Source: Antitrichia curtipendula (lineage: Eukaryota > Streptophyta > Bryopsida > Hypnales > Leucodontaceae). Taken from it: a DNA stretch of 64,000 nt. The position numbers were made by a program, and so were the translations under genes. The stretch spans positions 9,300,001 through 9,364,000 of the forward strand of contig OX579639.1 in assembly GCA_951230915.1 (NCBI GenBank), read 5' to 3'. Below, piece by piece: positions 1 through 11,385 of this stretch; positions within the stretch are counted from its first letter, which is position 1; every line of letters starts with the position of its first letter. Under the pieces are notes generated by a model. The model was not told the DNA's origin, searched no databases, and was given only the letters and a program-made list of their open reading frames with translations.

Positions 1-103
1 TTTGTCCATAAATGTTATTGAAGCAAATTCTACATATGACCATCAAAATTACTCTTTGTTGGAAAGGAATAAAATGACATTGGGATTTTGATTCTAAAGG
101 TTC

Positions 104-696
104 TTAACCCCTAAAGCCCCATCTGTCCCTTCGAGGGACAATTTGGGTCTGGGTAGGTTCCTATTATCTCAATCTGAAGTTAATTTTTTTGATATTTTAT
201 GAGGCTGTGTAGTTTTGCAAGAGCTTTGTGGATAAATAATTTTTGTTTCAATCGGATGCTAGATGAAAAAGTTATGGCACAATAAGCAAGAAATGGAGAT
301 TGTTAGGCAGCCCAAAAAAATTACAAAAAGTCAAATTAATTTTTTTTGGATTTTTTCCTGAAATATTATGTTTTTATCTATAAGTGAAGCTTTGATTCAT
401 TCTATTTGGACTAGGGATGAGAAAATTAATGGATATTTTTAGTTTTTTGGGCAATTTAAGCATCTTCAAAAAAAACACTTATTGTCCAACTTTGAATGCT
501 ATATCTTCCAATCCGTATGGTCAAATTTGATAAAAAATTTATTACATGGTCTCAGACAAGTTAAGTACAAGATCCTACGGTTAAATTTCTATTTATTATT
601 TATTATTTATTATTTTATTTCCTTAAATGAATGCAATAGAAGTGGTAATTTTGAGTGTTTTTTGACAGAAAACACCCTCGGGGCTTTAGGAATTAA
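104..696. mobile_element. TTAA-flanked TIR element, ~930-bp family, short copy
   Basis: TTAA at 104-107 is followed by CCCCTAAAGCCCC. The right end reads GGGGCTTTAGGAA and then TTAA at 693-696. The inner sequence is shared with the elements at 35948, 36868 and 55026, for example a 'gatcctacggtta' block near the right end and 'taggttcctat.atctcaat' near the left. This copy is 593 bp against about 930 bp for its relatives, so it carries an internal deletion. No transposase ORF is present. The TTAA duplication and CCC-start inverted repeats resemble piggyBac-type elements; that assignment is inference. Confidence 0.6.
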
Positions 697-775
697 GATT
701 TTTGGCATATCATCTTAACATTTCTTTGTTGATTTGTTTGGCTGGTTTGAAATTTAGCAAAAACAATAGTGTATA

Positions 776-1047
776 AGGTAGGCACCCCCAAAATGGCACC
801 TGACCTTAAAGCGCCATCTACAGGTTGTGTACATTTCCAAAATCAGTTATGTACCTATTTGGATGGAGCGCTTTCAGAAACAAACTTTGACCCTTAATAA
901 CTTTTGCATATGATGTCTAAATGCCACGTTCTCTGGTGCGTTGGAACCTCCTTTCACTTGCCAACAAGAATATATGAAAATTTGACCAGTCTAATAGTAG
1001 TAACTAGGCTCAGTAGCAAAAAGTGGCGGTTTTGGGTGTACCCACCT
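776..1047. mobile_element. TA-flanked MITE with AGGTAGG ends
   Basis: The left end AGGTAGGCACCCCCAAAA matches the inverted right end AGGTGGGTACACCCAAAA, and TA dinucleotides flank the 272-bp element (774-775 and 1048-1049). The ends resemble those of the TA elements at 3819, 4372, 7443, 7520, 24105 and 37906. It is too short to code for a transposase. Confidence 0.6.
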
Positions 1048-2049
1048 TACCATACATCTACTGCCACGATTTGGATATCCCGTACTAATGCTTATTTTAA
1101 TTCTCTATGTGGATGTTTTTCATGGATGAGGCCACAAGAGCGAGAAAAGGCAGCGGCTTTCTGAAGGCTATTGAATATTATGATGAGTTCAGTCATGCTT
1201 ACAGAGTTTTTAGTTTCATGATCACCAACTCAGTACGATGATGGTTTATTGATTTCTAGTGTGCATATGCAGTGGTCTAATGTAGGCATTTCATTTGAAC
1301 CAAAGATCTAAAATTATTGATCAAATTTTTGAATTTTATTTTTTCTCCATACAAAGTCAAATGTGAGAAATGTGAGCAGTTGAAGTTGTATTTTTTCAGC
1401 AAAGAATGAACTTGTTATGATTTTTTGAAGTGTGTTGCCCAATTGGCTAAAAAACAAGTCTCTACAATGCCTCCAAAGGCCAAAACCAACAGAAAGTGTA
1501 TCCATAATGGTCATCGTAGTTACTCACCTAAATAGGTCACAATTATATTTCCTATCATGGTCACAACCTGTAGGACTAAAAATAGTCACTTCCTACTATG
1601 TATTTATACTCAAAAGGTGGAAGTTCTTATAATTGTGGTCACTAATCATTCCAAATGAATGATAATCTTTCTGGATATTTTATCAATAACTCATGTGGTA
1701 ATCAACTGCAAGATGACTAGATGCTTAATTATGCTATTTTTATTTGTATTGATTTGTTTAGGTTCTATAGTTTATTTTAATGAAAAAGCTTGGTGAATCC
1801 TTTGCCTTGAATCTTGTAGAATTGGCAAAATGTTATGTAAAATCCATGGAGAATCAGCTTAAACTTTTGTCACTAATGATTGGACTAGATAAAAATTTAT
1901 GATAAATCCGCAAAAATGAATTTTATTGTTCCTATCACTTCATCAGTACGGAGTTGATTATTGGATCTAAAGAATTTTTCATCCTTCTTATTTAATCCAA
2001 AAGGTAACCATAGTGATTGTCAAGTTCCTTTTGAAAATTGGCGTGTTTT

Positions 2050-3114
2050 CACTACTTAAGAAAAGCACGTTTTTGGTGGTGTTTAGCAACAAACGCGTCA
2101 TGTTTTTTCAAACATCAGATGTTCCAAAAAACATGTACGTGTTTTGCAGAAAATGCGACCATGTCACTGTGGACGGCTATGTTTGTAACAATGTCAATTG
2201 CGACATGGCCATGTTTTTATAAAACGTCACATACAACATAAACTGCCACGTCAGCAAGTAGATTTAGAGAAGGACAGCCTTGTGGCATATTTTGGAAAAA
2301 AATAAATGGATGGATGGATGGACGCCGAGCTAGACGTCAAGCTAGACGTCTCAAACAACGTAGGCTAATTATTCCATATCGTTTGTCTCATAATGGACAA
2401 ATTTTTTAGCAAAGGACAGCCACGTGGCATATTTTGGAAAAAAAAGAAATGATGGATGGATGGACGTTGGATTGGATATCTGAAATAAAATGTTGGATGT
2501 CGGGCTGGACGTCTCAAACAACATAGGCTATTTATCCCATATTGTTTGTCGCACCATGGACAAAGAATGGATATAAATATGACCCTTAAAATGTTCATTT
2601 TTATATAATTTTTCCATCAAAATAAAATTGATGGTAAATGGTAAGTTTTCTTACTTCTTGGTCAATTCTATATTTTTTTTGTTGTTTACTTTTATTTTTT
2701 AATTTATGTTAACTAATTATTTTTTGAAAAAATGGATTGGATGAAAAGAATGGGATGGATGAAAAAATAGTTTGGATGAAAAATGTCAGATTCTCTTACC
2801 TCCACGTCATCTACCACATTAGACACGGTTAAGTTAAAAAAAAATTACGTGGCAGTGCCCGTCCGAGTGGCGCCTCCGTGGCACTTAGGTGCCTTCCACG
2901 TGTCGACCTCTGAGGACCTCAGTAGACTTTGTTGTCACCCACGTTTTTGGAAAAACAAGTACAAAAGTGATGCGTTCTTCCAAATTTTCACATATTTTTA
3001 CCCAGTCTAATCAAACGGATTTTAGGAGACATCAACGCTAATTATTTTTGTGTTATATACAGCGCATTCTCGCGGGTTTTTTTACATTTTGAAAAAGTCC
3101 GTTTTCTTATAGTG
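2050..3114. mobile_element. Non-autonomous CACTA element in copy A
   Basis: The element starts CACTACTTAAGAAAAGCACG and ends with the inverse of CACTATAAGAAAACGGAC. It is flanked by TTT on both sides (2047-2049 and 3115-3117). Copy B carries the undisturbed site with a single TTT near 14496-14498. CACTA termini and a 3-bp target duplication define the En/Spm superfamily. The interior has repeated subterminal blocks, including two 'ggacagcc.ygtggcatattttgg' units and GGAT runs at 2306-2330 and 2452-2464. No transposase ORF is seen. Confidence 0.85.
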
Positions 3115-3818
3115 TTTACATTCAAGTGTTAAGAGGTCTTTGAAATTAACTAAATATTATAGATTTTTATTTTCTAGGTACATTTTGTTAAAATGATGGT
3201 ATTGCACAAATTAAAAAATTGCTAAAGTTTTGTTGTGTTTTGAGACTGATAATTGCTTAGAAATACTCTTATCCAAAGCAAGGCTAAAATATTCCATTAA
3301 ATTGATTGTATTAATTCCATCAAGCTTTAGACCAAACCTTGACAAAAAAAACTTTGGTCAAAAGGCAATCTTGCAAAATTAAGAATGCAAGTTGGAGCAA
3401 CCACAACCCTATCTAGTAATGATGGTTTGTACAACTGTATAACTAAATAAAGTGTCATTTCTTATTTTTTTAAACTTGGAACAACTATTAAGAGAAAGGG
3501 TCATGATTTCAGCTCCATTATGTATCCAACTAATGATATTTAATACCAACTTTAACAACACATATATTGTATAATTCTTTCCTTAATATTACTTTTTATT
3601 CGGTGTATAAGTGTATTGCTCTTTCAATCAAAACTAGTTTTGATGTTGGTGTTGACGGCATTCGTGGGATAGTAAACACTAAGCACTAGAGCAAAGAAGT
3701 TGTGTTAAAAATCATCAACACCAAATCTCATGAACAAATTCTATTCTCACAAATCTTTTCAAACATTACTAAAGCCAAGTTAGTAGACTTCTTCCAAGAG
3801 CCTAATAAACGACAACTA

Positions 3819-4269
3819 AGGTAGGTGGCTCAAAAAGTGACACTCTTCTTCAAATAGTCCCTTAAAAGTTTTGAAATGGAGAATAAATGATTCTAAAATG
3901 AATTGCCAACCTCTTTTAATAGACGGTGTTGCATAATTAAAGGTTGTCAATGGATGGAATAAGAACCAAGGAGGGGTTCATTTCAAAGCCACGGCATGTC
4001 CACTTAATTTTTCCAAATGGGAATTGATTGCTCAATTGCCTTCTTACAATTGTTAAAAGAATGTAAGGTCCGTTTAAGTTTAGTAAGGGTTGCATTTGAA
4101 AACCTTGTGTATTACTTTTTGAATGTTGTAGTATTTGTTTTTGGTGAAGCCATATCTTTTTGAAACTACACATGAGTGAGTTTTGCAAGGCCTAGGATCA
4201 CAAATTTGGTGCCTACAAATCAAAAAGGGCCACCAGTCCTAAAACTGTTGCTTTTTGAGCCACATACCT
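3819..4269. mobile_element. TA-flanked MITE with AGGTAGGTGGCTC ends, copy A
   Basis: The left end AGGTAGGTGGCTCAAAAAG is mirrored by a right end whose inverse is AGGTATGTGGCTCAAAAAG. The flank is TA on the left (3817-3818) and TC, a one-base decay, on the right. The same insertion occurs in copy B at 15182-16570. Copy C has an empty site with one TA at 24615-24616. Confidence 0.75.
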
Positions 4270-4371
4270 TCATTCTAACAAGCTCTAGAAATCAGTAGCA
4301 TTTGCAAAGCATGCAGCATGTAATGTCCCTTGGAGACGCAACTCATGCAAGTGGCACAAAGATGACACATA

Positions 4372-4780
4372 AGGTAGGAGGCTCTGAAATGGAACGGGCA
4401 TTAAGAATGGACCCTATAAATGGATGTAAAATGGACATGAGTTGGTTCTGAAATTGACATGTATAGTCGTTGAATGGATCAAGGAAAAAAAACATTATCC
4501 ATTGCAAGAGCCAATCATTTGCTTTGCTTTCTCCATCTTTCTTTAGAATTGCAATTGAATTGTTTATAGAAGACTTAGAGTCACAAATAGGGACCTATGA
4601 TCCAATCGTTTGAAAATTCATAATTAATTCAAAAATTCTTGGAAAAATACAAAACCACTTTTGTTAGATCCCCATCTATTTTTTTTTGTCTAAAAAATGA
4701 GTTAAAATTATTCCCGTCCAATGAAATACACAAAAAAGGTGGACCAACCCTTAGATGTGCCATTTCTAAGCTTCCTACTT
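4372..4780. mobile_element. TA-flanked MITE present only in copy A
   Basis: The ends are AGGTAGGAGGCTC and, inverted, AAGTAGGAAGCTT. TA flanks the element at 4370-4371 and 4781-4782. Copies B and C both have the empty site with a single TA (16663-16664 and 24690-24691), so this insertion post-dates the A/B split. Confidence 0.75.
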
Positions 4781-4866
4781 TATTGAAGACAAAGAATGAC
4801 AAAGGAATCTCTTTCAACAAAGAAATAATGGCAATCCAACAAACTAGGCCTCCAAACCAGGTCCAA

Positions 4867-5687
4867 TTAACTCCTAAATGCCCAAGCCTTTCGAAGTGTA
4901 TTTTTCCACTAAAAAATTACTATGGACTTATAAAATGAATTTTTATTTTTTTTCAAAATCTAACTGTATTGATGTTTAAAGGGCTTTCTTATTAGCAAGC
5001 ATACTAATTTTGAGTGCAAAATTGCATAGGAACTATGGGATTTTAACAAGAGATTATAATGTATATTTTCTATTTTTAGTATATTGTCCCTTCCCACAAT
5101 ATTTCAGAAATTTGTAGGTAAAAGTATTTTGGGATGGAAAGTGACATGAACAACTACAAATAGTGTTAGTACTTAGTACACTAAAATGCACTTTCAAAAA
5201 ACTTAATTTCACATGAAAAGCTATCAAATTCATTCCATAATCTACTTTGCAATTGTTGTAATGCAATTTTTATATATAAATAGAGATTACAAATAACTAC
5301 AAATTAGCATTTGCATGTTTTAATTTTCAATGGTAAAAATTAGTAAAACACTTTACTCTTTTCACTGGGATCATTGTAAAAGCAAATGGACATATATAAT
5401 TATTTAGATCTCAAATCAATTGAAACTGGCAAACTGCCCTCAAAAGCAGGAAGTAAAGAAAAATTTGAAAACTTTACTCTTCACTAATGGTACATATTTG
5501 CCTTTGAGGACCTCTCAAATATTCAAACATTTGACTTCTTCAATGAAAAATGAAAGATTCCAATAATTAATCTCAAAAGCTATCTCTAAAAAAAAATTTA
5601 AATGATCAAAAGAATCTATTTCTCCCACCAAAATGAGCCTTAAATTTCAGAACGACCATTATAGTTAGTTGGGCATTTAAGGCTTAA
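4867..5687. mobile_element. TTAA-flanked TIR element, ~820-bp family, copy A
   Basis: TTAA at 4867-4870 precedes CTCCTAAATGCCCAAGCC. The right end is TTGGGCATTTAAGGC followed by TTAA at 5684-5687. Copy C has the intact site with one TTAA at 24766-24769 between the same flanks (...cccaa / gattttacaac). Related copies are 15395-16206 and the truncated 16733-17288; all share an inner block beginning 'agtgacatgaacaactac'. No coding sequence was found. Confidence 0.8.
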
Positions 5688-5705
5688 GATTTTACAACTA
5701 CATGC

Positions 5706-7442
5706 TTAACCCCTGAACGGCCTGGAGGCCCTCTGCGGCCGTATGGTTCAGTTTTCCATGTATTTGACTACCTCAGAGAAGGAATTAGGGTTTCCACCTC
5801 GCAGCAAAGTTGCAGTACTTCCCGAAATGCATCGATGGTTGTTTGGTATGGCAGGCAATACATAGGGTTACGATCACACCCGTGCAGAATACGTGAAATG
5901 GGATACGTTTGCACCCCTCTACGTATGCTCCTGGACCCGTTGCTTCATCAGGTTGGTCTCTGTCTACGTGTTTGTTGCCGTTGGAAGTTGGAGGCGGGAG
6001 AGCGGGGCTTTGGCGGGAAGCGGCGCCTTAGGATTCTGCTACGGAGAGGGGTTTTCGGGCGACAATTGTGTTCAAAATTCCTCAGGGATTGCACGGTGGA
6101 AATTCTGATGATGGCAAGGTGTGCTTATACGTGATTAGGCATAGTGGGATGGATTAGGCGTAGTGGAAGTGGCGGTGATGGTGGGATTGTGGTGGTTATG
6201 ATGTGGGATTGGTTTGGATCCGTGAGCAGGTGTGACGAGGCCTGAAATTTGTGGCAGTTGGGGAGGGAGAAGCAGTTGCTGACTTGCTGTACTCTTGGCG
6301 CTAAAGTCATAGCGCGTAAGGAGGAGCCTTATTGCGGTAGACGAGTCTTTTTTCTTTAAAGTTGCAGGGTTCTTGTTGTTAGTTGCAGTGATGCGGACGT
6401 TCAGGCTGCCAATGCTTGCGAGTGCAGATCGAGCAAATCTGAATTGTTAGTTTCACGGTTGTTAGTTGCAGGGTTGCTTTCATGTTAGGCTGCCGTAGTT
6501 AGATTTGGCATTTCGAGCAAGTAGAAGTTGTCGGATTGCGTGCAGTCATGAGAAGGAAATTTTTATAGTCGGGGCTCGTTGCTTCAGTCGGCCCTCAGAT
6601 TCCGTTCAGTCACACTTTGATCGTATGTCAACCTGTAGGTAAGTTGTGGGTTTCCATGTGCAAGAATGCTGTTCAACGCTCCAAGATCTCTCACGGACAC
6701 ATGAAGTGCCATGCTTGTGTGGTTGCATTCAAAGACTACTTATACGTGAAATTATAAATCAAAATTGATTAAGCCTTGGACCTGATTTATTTCTTGTGAA
6801 CCATAATTGTCATGCACTTGTCACCAGCCAGAGTCTCTTGTCGACGCCAAGAGCAATTACAGGTGTCCAGATTCCAGGAAGCGCTGCCAATTAGCTTTCC
6901 TACCAAAAGTGGTTACCGTCCCGCCACTGCGACTTGCCTGGCTGTCGCCAACATGGCCTCACTGATCCTGCATCGTACAGGAGGTATTTGACAACGAGGC
7001 TGTCCCCGCGCAGCGTAACTTGAATTCGACCGGGGTATTTCCGGGTGACCCGACTCCTGTGCATACGGAGCTTCGGAGCCTACAATTTAGAAACCGCGGC
7101 AAATCTTGAGTCACATTTTTTTTAGAGCAATCCATGCAACCCGGTGATGCCACCCACCAGAGCGATTGAGCGCCAACTCACTGATGAATTTGGCAAAAAA
7201 AGAGAACTCGACCCATAAGACAGAGCGAGGTTTGTCAGCAGTCATTTTGCTAAAATTCAGTGTGGTGCGGGAGATCAACGCCCAACCAAAATTAGTCCAA
7301 CACCTGAACGGCTAGCGTAATCCATCGGAACGGCTGGATTCTCAAATTTTCACCTCCAAAGTGCAACTTGAATTTCTGCTCTCACCGTATTCAGGCTATA
7401 CGCTGCCGTATCCCTAGAGCCCGAGGGCCGTTCAGGGGTTAA
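5706..7442. mobile_element. GC-rich TTAA-flanked TIR element of 1.7 kb
   Basis: TTAA at 5706-5709 is followed by CCCCTGAACGGCC. The inverse of that 13-mer precedes TTAA at 7439-7442. The element is clearly GC-richer than its surroundings, which suggests captured genic or promoter-like DNA. One TTTGGCGGGAAG motif near 6010 fits the E2F consensus. Open frames inside (for example 5835-6134) match nothing I recognise. Relative to copies B and C about 90 bp of host flank are missing on the left, so there is no clean empty site. Confidence 0.7.
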
Positions 7443-8603
7443 GGTAGAGCCTCCCATCACCAACCAGCACCCCATCGACAGTCAATATAGTGGCATAAAT
7501 GCAATAGAGGTTGAGACTAAGGTAACTACACCTAAAATTGCACAAATAAGCAATTCAGTACAGTTCCTATTATTATATTGGAATTTTTTTGTGGGATCTT
7601 TTTGGTAGTGAAAAGGATAGTTTAGATTCTCTTAGAATGCATTTTTGGACACCGTATGAATTAACTACAAAATTTCTAAAGTACTGAAAATAAATGTTTC
7701 TACAAGTGATCATAGACTGAAGGTCATATTTGTTATATATCGAGACTTTTTGCAATCTCATAACTCTCATTTTTATCCTCGATTTGAGGATAAATAGCTT
7801 TATTTCTTTATTAGTATTTTTTTATAAATAGGTAACAACATCAACTATTAGAATTTCATTATAGAATTACTATTTTAGCATTATTATTTTTTGGTTTCAA
7901 TTAATAAATTTTTAAATGAATTTTCCAATAATTAGCATTCTATCTCAAAATTTGAAAAAAGTCTCAATATGACAAATATGGCCTTGACTCTCATGTACAA
8001 TGGGAGTACATTTTAGGCAAGAATTTGTATTGTGCAATTTTAGAAAGCATACTTTTTTAGGTGTAAGGTCTACGATTGCTTTAGGAACACCAACCTATTC
8101 TCAGTACTTTAAAAGTTTGTAGTTTATTCACACAATGTTCCAAAAATGCATTCTAAGAGAATCTAGAATCCCCTTTTCACTATCAAGAGGACTACACAAA
8201 AAGAAATCCAATATAATAATGGAAACCATGATGAATTGCTTATTGTGAGACATTAGGTGTAGTTACCTTAATTTTCAAACATGGGTTATTGTTTTCAAAC
8301 CATCCATTCCTCTATTCTTTTCATGACACATTTGCTTCATTTGGAGTGCCAAAGAGAACAAGAACAAGTCTCTTAAATAAGCGGTTATGGAATACTATAG
8401 ACATTGAACATGGGGTTCATACCAACTTTTGCCTTCCAAAATTCATACACATTTCAGTTCAAGGAACAAAATTACCAAATTTTGGCAATCCCCCTCATTT
8501 CAATCTCTGCACTTTGTGAAAATATTTCCTTCGCCTTCCTGTACTACACATCATGTCCCCAGTTGCTTATTTGGTCGGTTGTGGGTAGTTTCACTAGAGT
8601 CTT
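7443..8603. mobile_element. TA-flanked MITE with AGGTAGAGCC left end, copy A
   Basis: The left end AGGTAGAGCCTCCCATCAC follows TA at 7441-7442. The right end near 8580-8603 is a decayed inverse (GTGGGTAGTTTCACTA). The same element in copy B spans 17381-17904, and copy C is empty with one TA at 24863-24864. A second TA element (7520-8268) is nested inside. Confidence 0.55.
7520..8268. mobile_element. TA-flanked foldback element with ~180-bp arms
   Basis: The left arm begins AGGTAACTACACCTAA, and its inverse closes the right arm at 8268. TA flanks both sides (7518-7519 and 8269-8270). The arms are inverted copies over about 180 bp: 'aagcaattc' and 'gcatttttgga' in the left arm return inverted at 8228-8241 and 8136-8150. 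Copy B keeps the left arm only (from about 17467). The hairpin could give rise to small RNAs. Confidence 0.7.
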
Positions 8604-8744
8604 TCTGCGAGGGAGTTCGTCCCACTAAATCGGTCATAAGTAGCCACCTCTGTAGCCACAATAGCAAGGATCTTATGCTCTGCAACAACCTGTCATCCAG
8701 TCACGATGACACGAGCACTTGGGCTCAAGCAAGAAGCTCATTAT

Positions 8745-9025
8745 TCAGAAAAGACAATTGAGCTCAAAAGAAGAAGCCCCAGTCAAGAAGCTGCACTGGA
8801 AGAGCAAGCGTTTCTTCCCGCTGACGAGGCCGGGGACAGAGCCAGGTTCACACCAATCTGCTTGAACTTGGTAACATCGAAGAGTTCCGTGAACTGTGGA
8901 TCCAGCATCCGTAGTTTGGTTCCAACTGAGCGACGATACTCGCCAAAAAAAAAGACGCCAGAAACCACAACCCCCGACACTTCTCCCGAACCGGCCAAGA
9001 ACTTCTCGTGCATGAAATCGCTCTG
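8745..9025 (-). pseudogene. PFA-DSP phosphatase exon 5, decayed copy
   Basis: The minus-strand frame at 8783-9013 encodes EYRR, then KLRMLDPQFTELFD, then KFKQIG. This aligns with the last exon of the intact phosphatase at 25038-25259 ([22 protein letters not shown]). The start of the exon is badly diverged: the His-Arg-Thr-Gly of the catalytic loop is lost and an A/T run sits where the SIFDEY motif should be. No other exons are present. The 3' flank (8640-8745) matches the flank of the real gene at 24895-25040, so this arose by DNA duplication, not from a spliced transcript. Confidence 0.75.
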
Positions 9026-9040
9026 CTCGTAACAATAGCA

Positions 9041-10379
9041 TCTCTTTTCAAGCCCGTCTCATTTTCTGCAAGCACCACAACCACCCGATTAGTACTTAAG
9101 CCTTTACAAATTAAAACGAAGGCCCTCTAACCGCTGTGCAGCTACAGAGTCGCAACATACATGGTAGCACCCGGCTCTGTTGTTTACCTGTCACGCAATG
9201 CATCGACTGTACCGTACATATCACATGTTCATTCAGAAAAACTCAGAACTAACAAGGAGAAGCATACATTAATTCTAAACAACGTCCAGGATCGACCACC
9301 GCTACCAGATAGCCCAAGCAATGGTTCCACTGTCAAAAATCAAATAGACCTCAGTCCTAGCCTTGGCAGGTTCAACCAGGATCTAAACACGAGTAGCACC
9401 TGCAGCAATCATGGTGATTGTCCTTCACGATATCGAAGTCCGACACAACCGTGTAACTTCCGGCCGAGACCGCCAAGTGACGCTCTACCACACCCTCCTC
9501 TGTGACCTGCAAAGACCAGGGATCATGCATATAATAGCCAAGGACGTCGATGGCAAGGGAATCTTCGTAGCACGATAGATCACTCATTGAATACCAGGAA
9601 CATCAAATATGTCATCTCGTCTGACGGTGGACAGTGATTTCTCCAGATAAAGGGCAGCAAGATGAAGAGCCTATACGGCAACCACAAAACTGGGACAGCC
9701 AACAACATCTCACTTTATCCAAGAAAAACTTGCCACCATGCAACTTCTGTTGCTTGCCGTACCGATGGGCGTCGAACGATGTGCGTCAACTGAATCTTGT
9801 CGCTTGAGTAAAATTAAATCATATCACATCAGCAGGTCCATGGGCTGCCAAGGCAAGCAGTCGATCATACAAGACCATGGAAGATCAATTGATGAGACCA
9901 TCCTGACATACATCACCAACTTCTCAGGCTGATCCTTTACAATACTCCACATCTGAGCTACAGAATCGCTTGGTCATCAACTCTGAGCTCGTTCGATTCC
10001 TCCAAAAAACTGCTCTCTCACTCCGCCCATTGTACACATTGGCAGACAATGAAGTCTCCAATCCATACAAGTCCATTCCGCACGCTTGCATGCGGAGTGC
10101 CATGATTCGAGTCCTAAAACAAACAGAGAAGTTAATAATTATGAAAAACCAAAGAGACCATACACAATGAGCATGGATGAAGAAAAAAATGACTCCTCAA
10201 GGTCCAGAAATTAGAATAGCTTAAGTGAGATGAGATGCCTCGGGCATCCGTAGTCTATACCCGTAGTCTTCGTATCTTTTGACCTTCAATAGTATAGTCA
10301 ATCCAGCACTGATTGATCCTGCCTCCATAAACTATTGCTTACTGCTTCTAATTTGTTGCTTTATATATCTTGCCTGCAG
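9041..10379. other. Intergenic region, no recognised gene
   Basis: The base composition is closer to that of coding DNA than the flanks. A minus-strand open frame at 9372-9587 (71 codons, including VVERHLAVSAGSYTVVSDFD) could be an exon remnant, but I do not recognise it and could not extend it through splice sites. No repeat structure or RNA gene is evident. Confidence 0.4.
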
Positions 10380-10718
10380 ATCGGTTAGCTGATCTGCTGT
10401 CCAAACCAAGGGAGAGTCCACGAGTTTATCTGGGTTACATGAAAAAAGGCCCAGTCACTACAGATCCGAAGTTCAAGTGGTTAGTGCTCAGTTCTTATGA
10501 GTAGACCGTTGTCCGATAATGTGCACGCCGCAGTCTTCCACAGTCATAGAACATTCAAATATGGTCTACATTAATTATAATAACGTCAGGTTTCTTGTGT
10601 TGAGTCACGTTTGCTCTGTGATTTTCTCAGTTGCCTTTAGATCATTTAATAGTTTCAAACCCTCTGTTTACAATGCAGGTACGAACCCAACCTGTGGATG
10701 ATCGGGAGTGAGTACGCG
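10380..10718 (+). pseudogene. Fragment of a GT31 beta-1,3-galactosyltransferase-like gene
   Basis: After an acceptor (cctgcag, ending 10379), 10380-10479 encodes DRLADLLSKPRESPR, then VYLGYMKKGPVTTDPKFK. Removing a GT-AG intron (10480-10678) joins it in phase to WYEPNLWMIGSEY. Plant GT31 hexosyltransferases carry a DRL..LL....P..Y(I/L)GCMKKGPV..DP..KWYEP core, so the match is good. The conserved Cys of GCMKKG is Tyr here. The downstream EYF.HA.G motif is not found, nor is the upstream DDD metal-binding region, so this looks like a two-exon remnant just upstream of the Dof-like gene. It could instead be part of a gene with divergent exons I failed to see. Confidence 0.55.
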
Positions 10719-11035
10719 TTTGTAAATAGGAATGGTTGCAGGTGGAATACGCGATTTGAAGTGACTCTAAGTAGCAATTGGCGAAACAAGCTAATTGGCG
10801 CGAGCAAGCCAGAGCCTAAACCGCCGTGCCTCAAATATACCTCATCGAAAGTAGAGATGTATGGCCCCGCCACCCGGGGACGACCACCGATATCGGCGAA
10901 CGGAACCTGAAACAACAATTAAGAGCACTGAGAACTGAAAAAGTACCGAAAAAGTCGCCGACACCGCAAAGCTGCGGAGAACTGAAAAAGTAAAGACAAA
11001 AGCGGCAGAGACCCAATCAAATGGCAGAGGCGCAC

Positions 11036-11127
11036 AGCCAATGAGATCATCTCCAAAGAAAGCTGCGGCATCAAAGGACCAATCCCAGGCACTTGCCCTC
11101 CTCGCCCTCCCACCTCAGGTATAAATA
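11036..11127 (+). promoter_or_regulatory. Likely promoter of the Dof-like gene
   Basis: A TATAAATA box lies at 11120-11127 and a CCAAT motif at about 11036-11040, in a suitable order 80-90 bp apart. Transcription would start near 11150, giving a 5' leader of about 220 nt before the ATG at 11373. Confidence 0.55.
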
Positions 11128-11197
11128 CCAGGGTTTACCTTCCCATTCTTCCACTTCGCTGTAGCTTCATGATCCGCGCTTTTGGTTCTAGTCGTCC

Positions 11198-11385
11198 CTC
11201 TGTTCTTCCTTTCCTTCATTCCCTTTGCATCTCCCTTGCTGTAGTTACGTTACGATAGCTCTGTTCTTCCATTCCTTGAGTGCATCTGCATCTCACTTGC
11301 CGTCCGTAGTTACGATAGCTCCATCTGTTCTGCCTTTCCTGGATTTCCTTTGCATCACTTGCTGTAGTTACGATGGCATCTGGAA
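11198..11385 (+). repeat. Direct repeats in the Dof-like 5' leader, reaching the start codon
   Basis: A unit of about 60-70 bp containing TTTGCATC, CTTGCTGTAGTTACGAT and CTGTTCTTCC is repeated about 2.7 times. The first two units read GTTACGATAGC; the last reads GTTACGATGGC and supplies the ATG at 11373. Confidence 0.6.

Larger units (their letters stand above)
1191..9025. repeat. Segmental duplication, copy A
   Basis: The host sequence of this segment recurs in the same orientation at 13673-18300 (copy B), and part of it at 23745-25280 (copy C). Matching landmarks include 'gagttcagtcatgctta' at the start of A and B, and 'tgtagccacaatagcaag' shared by A (8650s) and C (24900s). The copies differ mostly by transposon insertions (2050-3114, 3819-4269, 4372-4780, 4867-5687, 5706-7442, 7443-8603). 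Copy A ends in a decayed phosphatase exon whose functional counterpart lies at the end of copy C. I see no intact gene in copy A. Confidence 0.8.

Noticed and set aside
5835..6134. Plus-strand open frames in the GC-rich TTAA element
   Set aside because: Two frames overlap with no preference, neither has a recognisable motif, and GC-rich DNA lengthens chance frames.
8289..9505. Plus-strand open frames through the phosphatase pseudogene and beyond
   Set aside because: They are antisense to the decayed exon or have no homologous motif; no splice-supported chain could be built.
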